A stretch of 64,000 nt of DNA, taken from NCBI GenBank assembly GCA_022836615.1, contig MU405266.1, forward strand, positions 62,001 through 126,000, in the 5' to 3' direction. The number at the start of each line of letters is the position of its first letter. Positions within the stretch are counted from its first letter, which is position 1. This document shows, one piece after another, positions 10,478 to 20,281 of this stretch. A model generated the notes under the pieces. The model made no database searches and was not told where the DNA came from. It saw nothing but the letters and a program-made list of their open reading frames with translations. This DNA comes from Annulohypoxylon bovei var. microspora (lineage: Eukaryota; Ascomycota; Sordariomycetes; Xylariales; Hypoxylaceae). The translations under genes and the position numbers were made by a program.

Positions 10478-12325
10478 CTACATGCCCAAGAGGCTCATCT
10501 GTCGTCGTAAAGGACTCGCGCTGTTGCTGCCATCTTCACTTGCGTAGTAACCAGAATCGGTATCTATATCCCATTCCCGTTCTTCTTCACCGTCGACAGA
10601 GCCCTGCTTGCTCTCGAAGCCCTTCTGAGTAGCAGCTCGCGTGTTCCATTGGAGCGTGCGTGATACACTGTCGAACCATTCGGTTCCTGTGCGCATCACC
10701 GTAGGGAATGGGTACTGGGAGGCCGTAATCGTAACACAATCACCTTGCTTTAACTCAACCCGACCTTTCCCGTCGAATGCGCAATACGCTGTAGCACGAG
10801 AATTGCGCGGGATAGAAACACGAAGAAGCATCGTGTCACTAAGCACCATCGGACGGAAAGATAATGTGTGCGGGCAGATCGGGGTAAGGAGAATAGCAGG
10901 CAGGTCGGGGCTAACCAGAGACCCGCCTGCGGAAAGGGAATATGCCGTCGATCCAGTTGGGGTAGAAAATATACATCCGTCCGCCTGGACAACGGTTAGG
11001 AGCTCATTGTCGCCATAGAGCTCAAGGTTGGAGACGTAAGGAGACGGGCCACGGTCGATGACGAGCTCGTTGAGAACTTCGAATTGCTCTCCTTCTTCCA
11101 TATCCTCGCCCTTTGCACCATCGCGAAACACGGTGCACGTAAATCGCATGCGAAGATTGACACGCATGCCTTCCTCGCCCATGATCCGGTTGAGATGCTG
11201 CTTGTACTTCTCAAATTCGAAGCTTGTCAAGAAACCGAGACTGCCCAAGCTAAATGACAGGACGGGAGGAACAACTCTTTGGAAAAGCCAGGACGTAAAC
11301 AAGACTGTTCCATCACCTCCTAGGGTCAAGACCAGATCAAATTTCTCCGGGCTACTCCAGCAGAGATCCGGTGACCAGTAACGAAGCATGGACTCGAATC
11401 GACTATTTTCGTCGACAATACTAGAAGCACCAAAGCGCTTAGAATTGCGGAGTTTCGCATCGACATAGACGTTAACTCCAACATCCGAGCCGTACCGAGG
11501 TGTCCTGAGCAACCACATGGTCAACTCCCTAGTTAGGTAAACCAGTTCATTGTCACGAGCTTTGGTGACAATCATGACATTGCGCACAGCGCGACGGATA
11601 GGCCGGCGTTGCAATTGCTTCGAGACTTCGCGGACGCCCGTAGCGGTCTGGACGAGTCTCGAGTGCGACATCCATTCATCGTTCTTTATTTCTTCCAAGA
11701 CCTTATCAATATCAACCGCATCGTCAAATCGATTGTGGTAGAAACATGGCGACTGGAGAGAAGGGAATGCGGTGGTCGGGGTCTCGTTGCGGGCGGCAAG
11801 CTCGGAAAGGGCGTCAGATAGTTGCTGAGAGGAAGAAACAGGCGGCTGCTCGCCTGCTGCGTGTGCGGACAACATTCCGTTCAACGATAGCGCTTCTGGC
11901 TTTTTATTTCGTGCGACAGAGGCTAGCGCCTTCATAATAGTCTGGCGAGGAACAGCCTCGACAGAGGGAGCGTGGTTGTGGTGACCGAGTGATTGATTCT
12001 TGGGAAGGGCGCCGGGGGATTTTAAGGCTAGAGCTGAAGGCTCTGGCTCTTCATTTGTATCGTCGTGGTCAGCATTGCATTGGTGGGATTGAAGAGGAAG
12101 AGAAGGGTTGGCAGGAATGTGCGGCGCAGTGTCGGAGTTTGTAGGCGTAGGCGAACTGGATTGTCGCAGGGGGTATTCTGAAATGGTGATAGTGGAAGCC
12201 GCCTTAATAACCTGGCCGACAACACCGACCCCTCCGTCAGCGGTATCCCCTAGCGGCGTATTATTATTACTGAGAGCAGGATGGACCCCCATCGTAGGCG
12301 ACCCCATCAAGCCCAAATTGGACAT
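10478..12325 (-). CDS. NAD(+) kinase (Utr1/Pos5 family)
   Basis: ATP-dependent NAD kinase, the enzyme that makes NADP+ from NAD+. A single exon of 615 aa. The N-terminal 200 or so residues are Ser/Pro/Gln-rich and poorly structured, as in fungal cytosolic NAD kinases. The catalytic domain follows: LTLGGDGTVLF (GGDGT at about residues 335-339), SLGSLGFLTSFEF, the NELVIDRG segment, and the second signature TPTGSTAYSLSAGGS. All key motifs are intact. The absence of an obvious mitochondrial presequence and the long regulatory N-terminus favour the cytosolic (Utr1-like) form, but localisation is inferred. The C-terminal tail is acidic and Ser-rich. Confidence 0.95.
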   Translation of the reverse strand: MSNLGLMGSPTMGVHPALSNNNTPLGDTADGGVGVVGQVIKAASTITISEYPLRQSSSPTPTNSDTAPHIPANPSLPLQSHQCNADHDDTNEEPEPSALALKSPGALPKNQSLGHHNHAPSVEAVPRQTIMKALASVARNKKPEALSLNGMLSAHAAGEQPPVSSSQQLSDALSELAARNETPTTAFPSLQSPCFYHNRFDDAVDIDKVLEEIKNDEWMSHSRLVQTATGVREVSKQLQRRPIRRAVRNVMIVTKARDNELVYLTRELTMWLLRTPRYGSDVGVNVYVDAKLRNSKRFGASSIVDENSRFESMLRYWSPDLCWSSPEKFDLVLTLGGDGTVLFTSWLFQRVVPPVLSFSLGSLGFLTSFEFEKYKQHLNRIMGEEGMRVNLRMRFTCTVFRDGAKGEDMEEGEQFEVLNELVIDRGPSPYVSNLELYGDNELLTVVQADGCIFSTPTGSTAYSLSAGGSLVSPDLPAILLTPICPHTLSFRPMVLSDTMLLRVSIPRNSRATAYCAFDGKGRVELKQGDCVTITASQYPFPTVMRTGTEWFDSVSRTLQWNTRAATQKGFESKQGSVDGEEEREWDIDTDSGYYASEDGSNSASPLRRQMSLLGM

Positions 12326-14945
12326 AGCTCCACAACACCACTGTACTAAGTACGTGGAGCTTGAGCTAAGAATGTACTAGGTAGCGAAGTACCTAATCGA
12401 TTCCAAACACAGTGCCCCGGACGGTACTCGCGTATCGCGTATCGAGACGGGTTAACAAAAAGATGATGCCGAATCCGAAGATGCACAAAGGTCCTACGCT
12501 ATTTCCGAATCTTGCAGGATTTATCGAACACTACGGATTCCAGTGGCTTGGGTCCTTAAGTCCGTCTTCGATCTGATTCGACTCTGTATGACGAAAGACG
12601 AAAAAAGAATGCCGCTTCTCGATCGAATACCCGAGGATACTAAAGCTGCAGTCTGTCAGCTATACTTCCGTCTTTTGTCTTATGTAAGACAACACGTGTA
12701 TCGAGCATGAGAAAGTCAGATTCCACATTCGTAATGAGACACGACACAGTTTCTTGTGTCTAGCATCACTCGGGTAAAGATCCATCCCATGCAGTGATGG
12801 CACAGAGGGCACAAGCGCCGCCTCTCTTCGGCAAATCATCATCAAGGAAACTTACACAAGAGTGCCCCTTAAGCTATACACTAGTCCTATGATATTGATC
12901 GATGGGACGTGATTATAAATACTACCACAACAGCGGCGGTATTCCGGGAGGTCGATTTGGAGACTTGGTTCGGGAAAACTTGACGTAATGTCTTAGCTTG
13001 AGTCGTACAGAGAAATATATCCCGGACGATATGAGAGCCCGCTCGATTAGACGTATTATGCGCGCCTTAAATGTCTTGCGAACAGACTATAAGGTGATTG
13101 TGGCCTGGTTCTATTATCGAGCTAGTGGCGGGGGATGGCGACAGAGATTCGAGGGGTCAAATATTAACGTTGGTCGTATCGAGGCTAACAGAACGAAATT
13201 CGAGGTTTATGTGACAAGCCTATTAAAAATAATAAAGTATAATAACTCGAGCTCAACTCAATATATACCACAAAGTATATGGAATAAATAAAACGAAAGT
13301 AGCAAAAAAAGGTTTAGAAGCAACCGGGTCGAAAAATTGGGTAAAAAACGCAGAGACTCGAAGTCAGTTGCAAGAACTTCCAGAGCTCTGCTTTGCCGTA
13401 TGCACAAACAGCTTGAAGAGAAAGGCTTGGGTCTAGATGACTGAAGATCCGAACAGACAAGACGCCTCGAGAACTCCGCGTCCTACTCAACTTATTAAGA
13501 TGAGCTCGATCTCCTGGAGATAAGAGATGGAGGACCAGATGTGGATATGTCTTGAGATGGCTTAAGCGGGTGCTCCAACAAGCTTCTACTCCGTGCTTGG
13601 ACTGTGGAGTAGCATCTAGGTGGACAAGGTAAGGGGTTCGGGATATTTGTGGGGTCCCGAAGTACGTACTTCGCTGAAGGAAGGTAGAAAGGAAAGAGGC
13701 TTGTTAGAAAAAGAAGGAAAAAGGAGTAGCGCCTACATGTACAGTGGTGTAGGTAGTGGACTGCCACCTCCAGTTAATACCGCGTACGGTAATCAAAGCC
13801 GGTAGGGGTACCACTACCCCGTCAGCCCGTATAGAACTGTAGCGTTTGGTACCTTAAAAGATCATGATAATGAAGAATGTAAGGTACGTGGCGGTGGTTT
13901 GACCCACCATTACTAGCACTTCTCCTGTTTTCCCTAACAGAATTTGTGAAGCGTTTTCGCGCCAGGTCTCACATTGCAACCCTGAGCCAGGGGCATATAA
14001 GCGAGCAACGCATAATGGGATTAGACTCGTCTCATCTTTCCAGTTCCCAACACAGGGCTTGCAGGTGCTCGCAGCTATCTGCAACAGCATCCGATCAATC
14101 AAATCGTCAACCAACCGGCGATTGACCGGGACTCTTGAGCCTCCTTGAGCCTCCGCGATCTCCTGCGGGCATAGTTGCATAATCCCGAATTGTTTTGACC
14201 TCTCACTTGAGGGCGAATCCTATGTCTGGAACATCTCTGAGCAGAATTCACTCCCCTGCGCATATCACACGCCCAGAAACAACGATTAACCGCCACTTTA
14301 CCGATACGCTGTCCATTGGATCACAGAATATTTCGAATTTCGAGAAGGTTGTCAACCAATCTTTTCGGTACCCTCGAAGGAGTCCTAACTGACAAAACGT
14401 AGCTAGAAACTATATGCGTAAGTAGTGGCCATCCAGAGACACCACCAGAAGTCCCATGCTGTCGTCATTGCACTTGATTAGCCGTCAGCACTCGGGGATG
14501 AAACACAGTTGTCGTCTTTCGTGAAGTCCCAAACGTGACCCTGTGGCAGTTAACGAGTCTAACAGACCATCCAGACTCTTGGCAAAGCATGGGCAAGGCA
14601 TACCTGATGATAAGCTTACTGCGAGAGTTGCCGATTTTCCCGCCCGTCCACCAGAGGCCCATCAGATCAACATTTTTGCCATGCAATGTAAACAGAAGGC
14701 CCTACCAACTTAGCCCGATGATCCACCATTCCTGGTAGAAGATCCTCAATGTCTTCTTACATACTGTAGGAGCAACACACCCGTTCGGGAGCATCAAACA
14801 TGTCAGAACGGGGCTAACCTGGCATGTTCCGAACCGGCGGTCTAGCACATTTACTGTGCAGACTCTAGCCGGTCACATTTCCAGAATACACCCCGTGACA
14901 CGTGTTGGTCCACGATGTAGTGTTTTAAGACTAGAGCAGTGTCGT
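12326..14945. other. Intergenic region, no supported gene
   Basis: About 2.6 kb between the NAD kinase 5' end and the rrp46 3' end. Several frames of 60-108 codons exist on both strands, but none shows recognisable motifs, consistent codon use or spliceable continuation. The first few hundred bases should hold the NAD kinase promoter. Confidence 0.5.
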
Positions 14946-15862
14946 TCATTTCCAGTGCAGGTCTGAGGCTATCTTCTCCTCGAGCGTAGATCGTGTAAAC
15001 TGCTTTAGGTCCACATCGGCATGGTTGCCATCATCCATGAAGGTATCGCCATCACTTGTGGCGGCCGGCGAACAACATTGCCTTTGCGCAGCGACAAAGG
15101 CGTCGTCCCATTCTTTTACTGTGAAGCTTCCTTCGCTCTCCACGAGGATCAGTGCGTCATGCGAGGTAAACGAGAAAACATGGAACGATTCCGAAGTTTG
15201 TATCTCTCGCGGCGAAGGATTTAAGACGACCTTCTTTGATTGACCGTCCGCAATGATAACCAGGGAGGTCGATGTCAACGTCGCTGTCAGCGGTAGAGCA
15301 GCAGATAGAAGGGCTAGTACAGCTGTTTGCAGTAGAGCGGGTAGAATAGGCAGGTTCTAGGGCATTGCATATCTTAATCAGCATATTCTATATTCCGTAT
15401 TCTATGTTCTATATCCTATCGAAGTTAGGTATATAGAGGTGCAACTTACCGAAGTAGCCTGTACGACTTTGGCATTTACATATTCGTTTTCTGGAGCGGT
15501 GGTAACCTGTAGGATGACCTGGATGAGGGTTCTCGGGAAGTTGTTGACGAGGATGATTTGGCGTAAAGTGGACTGAAGTAATGATTCCAAGTGTCTTTCT
15601 CTTGTTCCTATAAGAAAATAGAATGGAGTTAGATGATGTTTAAATAAAATTCAACGAGTTTCGAAGTCGAACCTCCAACCCCTGCAGCTGGTCGTACGAT
15701 CACGTCGACGGCAGCTTCCTCTGGGAGCTCATCTCGTCTCTGCACCTCGATCGGCCCATTTACAGCTCCAACTACGGTATACCCGGCATAGGAGAAGGTA
15801 GCGGAACCGTCGGCGTTTTGAAGATGAGACAATAAAGCTTCTGGTTCACTATTGACAGTCAT
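14946..15862 (-). CDS. rrp46: Exosome complex component Rrp46 (RNase PH-like)
   Basis: Structural subunit of the RNA exosome hexameric ring, needed for rRNA processing and mRNA decay in nucleus and cytoplasm. Three exons (15862-15673, 15607-15450, 15356-14946) join to 252 aa. Diagnostic segments are QNADGSATFSYAGYTVVGAVNGP near the N-terminus (opening of the RNase PH fold), GVGGTRERHLESLLQ across the first junction, and LPILPALLQTAVLALLSAALP in the last exon. The start chosen is the ATG at 15862 (MTVNSEPEALLSHLQ), since the longer upstream frame adds residues not expected for the family. The C-terminus is an acidic extension. Divergent from the PTPA gene. Confidence 0.92.
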
Positions 15863-16278
15863 TTTCGTCTGAATTGTTACGGTGTTGTCGACTATAAAAT
15901 GATGCAAGCGTTGGTTATTCAGAAATAAATAAAAAAGTGAGATGACGATGGGGGGTCGAACTTTTTCTCAATCGGGTATCGACCTGGATAAGGTGGCCCG
16001 ATGTATCGTACAAGTCAGATATCTCAGCCCCATCAGCCCCACTTGTGCCTTGCTGAGAGGTACTTAGGATTGTTTGTACTGGAATCTTATATTAATTCAC
16101 TAAACGAATTATTCATTAATACATAATAGAGGGGCAATCGGCTACACGCACGGTGAACCTCCTTCAAGGTTGTGGCGTACTTTCTTTCATGTCTTTATAA
16201 TCAACCCGTTTCAATCATCTTATAACAACCTCTAATGTATAACACCCAAGCTTGACCAAGGTCTCTACCGTTGGAAAT
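15863..16278. promoter_or_regulatory. Divergent promoter region rrp46/PTPA
   Basis: About 416 bp between two outward-facing start codons, so both promoters must lie here or overlap. A short upstream reading frame (ATG at 16235, stop ending at 16255, six codons) lies 23 bp before the PTPA start and would be in its leader if transcription begins upstream. Confidence 0.5.
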
Positions 16279-17544
16279 ATGGCTACTCAACAATCTACAA
16301 CAACGATCCCAAATCTGAGAGACAAGCTTCCTAAGTTGGAACCCCGCCGTCGTCGACCTGCACCTTCAAATCCTCTTCCATTACCAGAAACACCTATTCT
16401 ATCACCACCGCCGGATACTTCATCTCATGTATTCCAGGTCCCCAGCCGACGAATATTATCCACTCATGACCATCAACTCTTTCTCTCATCGCCATCCCAT
16501 AATCTTGTCGTCGCATTTGTCTTCGGCCTTTCAGATGCCGTAATAGATACTCCAGTATCTGCCGTCAAGGATGACGATTGTAGTCCTGCCGTGAAATCGA
16601 TTCTTGATATTCTCAATAAAGCAGAAGCTCTAGTTCTAGCAACACCTCCAGACGATTCAGAAGAATCGAGGTTTGGGAACAAAATCTTCCGCAAATTTCT
16701 TGACAAGGCTGCGACCGCCAGCCCTTCTTGGCACGAGAAGCTTGGTTTGACGTCTAAAGATGCCATCTCGGAGGTAGAAACTTATCTCAACAACTCATTC
16801 GGCAATCGGACCCGAATAGACTATGGCTCCGGTCATGAGCTGAATTTCATAATATGGCTCTTATGTTTATACCAGCTCCAGATCGTGAAGAAATCCGACT
16901 TCAAGGCATTGGTTCTAAAGGTCTTCATCCGCTATTTGCAGCTCATGCAAACGATTCAGTCGACGTACTACCTTGAACCAGCTGGTTCCCACGGTGTCTG
17001 GGGGTTGGATGACTACCAGTTCTTACCATTTCTCTTCGGAGCCAGCCAGCTTCTTCACCACCCCTTTATCACGCCATTAGCAATCCACCAAGAGCTAACT
17101 CTCGAGGAGTTTGGTCACGACTATATGTATCTGGGACAAGTTAACTTTGTCAACAGCACCAAGACAGTCAAGGGTCTACGTTGGCATAGTCCAATGCTAG
17201 ACGATATCTCCTCGGCGAAGAGCTGGACCAAGATAGAAGGCGGTATGAAAAGGATGTTTGTTGCAGAGGTCCTGCGAAAGTTGCCGGTGATGCAGCATTT
17301 CCTTTTTGGTTCACTAGTACCAGCCGTAGAAGGTATGAGCACTGAGTCTGAATTAGGGTTAGCAGGCGAGGAGGACGAAACTGAAGGGGGAGGCGTCGTT
17401 GTTGAGCATGATGGAGTGAAGCACGTACATAACGCCAGCAGCTGGGGCGATTGCTGCGGTATCAAGGTGCCCAGTGCAATTGCAGCTGCCCAAGCGATGA
17501 GAAAGAATGGTGCTGGAGAGCTACGCCGGATCCCGTTTGATTAA
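16279..17544 (+). CDS. rrd1: Serine/threonine-protein phosphatase 2A activator (PTPA/Rrd1 type)
   Basis: Peptidyl-prolyl isomerase-like activator that helps assemble and activate PP2A-type phosphatases. Single exon; the first true ATG is at 16279 and gives 421 aa (the frame is open further upstream but only from a TTG). PTPA signatures are present: RFGNKIFRKFLD, DYGSGHELNFIIWLLCLYQL, GSHGVWGLDDYQFLPFLFG, and SPMLDDISSAKSWTKIEGGM. The N-terminus is Pro/Arg-rich (LPKLEPRRRRPAPSN), and the C-terminus carries an acidic insert before WGDCCGIKVPSAIAAAQ. The pattern of RFGNK and the long tail fits Rrd1 better than Rrd2, but the choice between the two paralogues is not certain. Confidence 0.88.
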   Translation: MATQQSTTTIPNLRDKLPKLEPRRRRPAPSNPLPLPETPILSPPPDTSSHVFQVPSRRILSTHDHQLFLSSPSHNLVVAFVFGLSDAVIDTPVSAVKDDDCSPAVKSILDILNKAEALVLATPPDDSEESRFGNKIFRKFLDKAATASPSWHEKLGLTSKDAISEVETYLNNSFGNRTRIDYGSGHELNFIIWLLCLYQLQIVKKSDFKALVLKVFIRYLQLMQTIQSTYYLEPAGSHGVWGLDDYQFLPFLFGASQLLHHPFITPLAIHQELTLEEFGHDYMYLGQVNFVNSTKTVKGLRWHSPMLDDISSAKSWTKIEGGMKRMFVAEVLRKLPVMQHFLFGSLVPAVEGMSTESELGLAGEEDETEGGGVVVEHDGVKHVHNASSWGDCCGIKVPSAIAAAQAMRKNGAGELRRIPFD

Positions 17545-18078
17545 GTCTACTCGGTTCAATTAGAGGGTATTGGCTCTAGATAAAGATTCGGTTTACAAAT
17601 GAAAAGAAAAAAAAGATTAACATGATAGAAGATGTATTATCCCAATGTGATATATCGTCAATTAGTATCTGTACCTCTAAAGCCCTCTAGCCTAATGTCA
17701 CTAATGCTTTGGGATGAACCATGAGAACAACCCAATAATAGAGATAACGTCCCAAACTGAAACATATTAACACATTTTCTTATTACAGATCTAAATAAGA
17801 CGGACACTGAGTCCGAACGATACCAGCGCCCCATAGCTTAATTATCCACGGACTTTTCAGACTCCCAAGCATCCGACCAAGAGCAAAACTAAAAGGGTAT
17901 CCTCAATCTCCCATCGCCTGCTAAGTAATTCGTCCACGCAACCGATTTTAAATTCTCACAAAACGGACGTCCCAGGCACCGACTCCAGCCAGCTGTCCTA
18001 AGACAACCACCGAAATATGTACGCATCTGTCTATCTCCAATCCTACCAATCGTTCCATCATACCTATCAAGCAAGCTC
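17545..18078. other. Convergent intergenic spacer
   Basis: 3' flanks of the PTPA and GRF zinc-finger genes, about 530 bp, AT-rich near the PTPA stop. Nothing else seen. Confidence 0.5.
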
Positions 18079-19432
18079 CTAGCTCTCGCGATACAGCTTC
18101 ATAAGATCGGTCCGCATCTTCTGCCTCGCATCCGCGTCGAGCTTCCTCTGGTTCTCCAGATCCGCGACCCGGCTCTGCAGGTCCGCGATGCGGGCCTTCG
18201 CCGCGCCCATGGCCTCGCGCGAGGCGTCGCGGCCCTTCTCGAGCCCGCAGGCCCGCGCCGCGTGCCTGTCCAGCGCCGCGCGCACGGCGGCCGCCATGCC
18301 CCGGTCCATCTGCGTGCCGGCGAGCAGCGCCATGACCTCGTCCGTGACGCTTGGGATGTTCTTGCCCTGCGAGGACGACGGCGTCGAGGACGGCGAGCCC
18401 GCTGCGCGCTGCGGGGTGGGAGCGGAGGCGGGAGGAGGGGCGGGGGAGGAGGCGGAGGTGGAGGCGAAATTCTCGGTGCGCGCCCGCTTCGCGGCGTTGA
18501 CTTGGTCGGCGAACAGAACGCGGCGGAGGGGCTTCTCGGTGAGCGGGGTCGGCAGCCCGGCTTCTACGGCGAGCGTCCGATCGGCCGAAGGCGTCTCGAA
18601 CGCGTTGCGGTGTCTGCTCTGAGTCTTTGCAGAGTCGTCGGTGATGGCCGCGAGCTCGTCCTCGTCGCCCGAGGAGAAGTCGCTGTACTCGTCGATGTCT
18701 GATCGCTTCCTCTTGGATCCCGCTGACGGCGTGTTCTGTGTTGCGCTGGACTGGACCTTGTCTAATATCTGGACTAGCTCATCCTCGTCCTCGTCCTCGT
18801 CCGTAAAGAGGTGTTCGTCTGGATCAGTCTCCGGCTCCTTAGCAAAATTCGAGCTCCCCCTCACCGTCTCACTCTGCGCAGCCGTAGAAGAGGGTGTGCT
18901 CTCGCCATGCTTTCCGCGGCCAAGAAACCGGTTCAGCCCAGCAATGCTAAGGACCGACGTCTTCTCGCCCGCCGGCCTCTTCTCTTTAGCCGGGGTGATG
19001 CTCTCGTGTATGGTCCTCTGCCTCTTCGGCTTACGTGATGGAGTGCCCTCAGTCTCGCTGCGCGAATTAGTTAGGACGGCGCCGATCTCACGCTCGTGAG
19101 CGTCCTCAATCCATAGGAAAAAGTCGCATTTGTTCTTCTTGTCGCGGTTCTTCTGGCAGCTGTAGAACGAGCGGCCCTTGTTGGGCGTGTCCTTCTTGAC
19201 CGTAAACTGGACGGCGGGTAGGCGAGGAATACAATTGCCTACAATAGTCAAAAGCAAAAATATGATTAGCTTTCTATCCGATTGCGGCCTGTGCGGTGGA
19301 ATTTCGGCATGATAATGATATGATTTAAACTTCGAGCCGTAACTTACAGTGCCAGACTCCGTTTCTAAAGAAGCCGTTGAGTGGAGTTTTGCCCGACGGC
19401 GTACTAGGAGAAGGGGCTTGCGACCGTTGCAT
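18079..19432 (-). CDS. GRF-type zinc finger protein with C-terminal coiled coil
   Basis: Two exons (19432-19348, 19238-18079) join in frame to 414 aa. The GRF zinc finger occupies about residues 22-72, with cysteines C29, C31, C56 and C66, the GRSF core (residues 50-53) and the terminal CDFFLW. GRF fingers bind single-stranded DNA in enzymes such as APE2 and topoisomerase III, so a nucleic-acid role is inferred. The middle is a long Ser/Asp/Glu-rich disordered region (PDEHLFTDEDEDEDELV). The C-terminal 90 residues are predicted coiled coil (AKARIADLQSRVADLENQ). No catalytic domain is visible. The part encoding the coiled coil is strongly GC-rich with G/C-ending codons, in contrast to the first exon. 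Confidence 0.82.
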
Positions 19433-20281
19433 GATAGCGTATATTGAATCTTAATTGACCTTTAACGTATCAAGGAGTTTCAATAAATGTTATAGCCGCA
19501 GCTACAAGAACTCGAAATATTAAGTACACTACGGATGTGTAACTCGGGATGTTGATGTTTGGTACTTGTTGTTGGCAATGACGACAGGATTGAAGTTAAT
19601 GGGTAACCGTGAGGTGGGGCTGGACCTCTACAAGATTAAGTACCTGGTTGAGGTGGTGTACAAAGGCTAAAAATGATGGCTGGGACGACCGGGCTGAAAC
19701 CTTAAGACACGTGGGGCGCGGAATAACCCGCGCCAGTGTTACCAGATCTACAAAGCTTGGCATGTTACCCGCATAACCTCGCAGGGCGTTCCCATCTACT
19801 TTTGGCTTCAAGTGTTAAAGCAAACTACTTAATCAAGTAGGTAACACAATAGTTATTCTCAGCAGTCCTAAAAAAAAAACCTAGAAGAAAAGAATCTTAA
19901 AGAATGAACAGGCGAACCTTGTCAAAAAGGTCATAGTATGAAAGATGCAAAGGATAAAGGAGGTATACGTAGGATAATATAGTAGCTTGTGAGATATGTT
20001 GTATTTCATTATAATAACGATTCTCAATTCAGTCATGGGTATATCATCTATGCGTAGCAAAACAAAACGTGGTATCCTCAGACAATACGAACCTCCCTAG
20101 CTTCCCTTGCGGGCATCTCTGAATGTCGATGAGTTCGGAAACCAGTGCAATAATACAGCCTTTCTGTGCCCTAAGTCGTAAGCTCGCATGAATAGCATGC
20201 GATCCCTACTTTCCGCCGGAATGATAACATCAACCAATGCTGCCTAAAAAAACCTCATACACTTCCGTGTAGAAAGTATCC
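19433..20281. other. Intergenic region, no supported gene
   Basis: About 850 bp containing the GRF gene promoter and the 3' flank of the ELMO gene. An A-rich run is at 19870-19878. A frame of 71 codons on the minus strand (19596-19811) has no recognisable feature. Confidence 0.5.

Noticed and set aside
13854..14180. Minus-strand frame of 108 codons
   Set aside because: No motif, no splice partners, poor codon pattern.
15930..15965. tRNA-like TTCGA followed by a T run (minus strand)
   Set aside because: The bases on either side of the loop cannot pair into a T-stem, and no acceptor or anticodon arm is present.
18188..18702. Plus-strand frames opposite the GRF gene
   Set aside because: Antisense shadow of a GC-rich coding region; low complexity and no start context.
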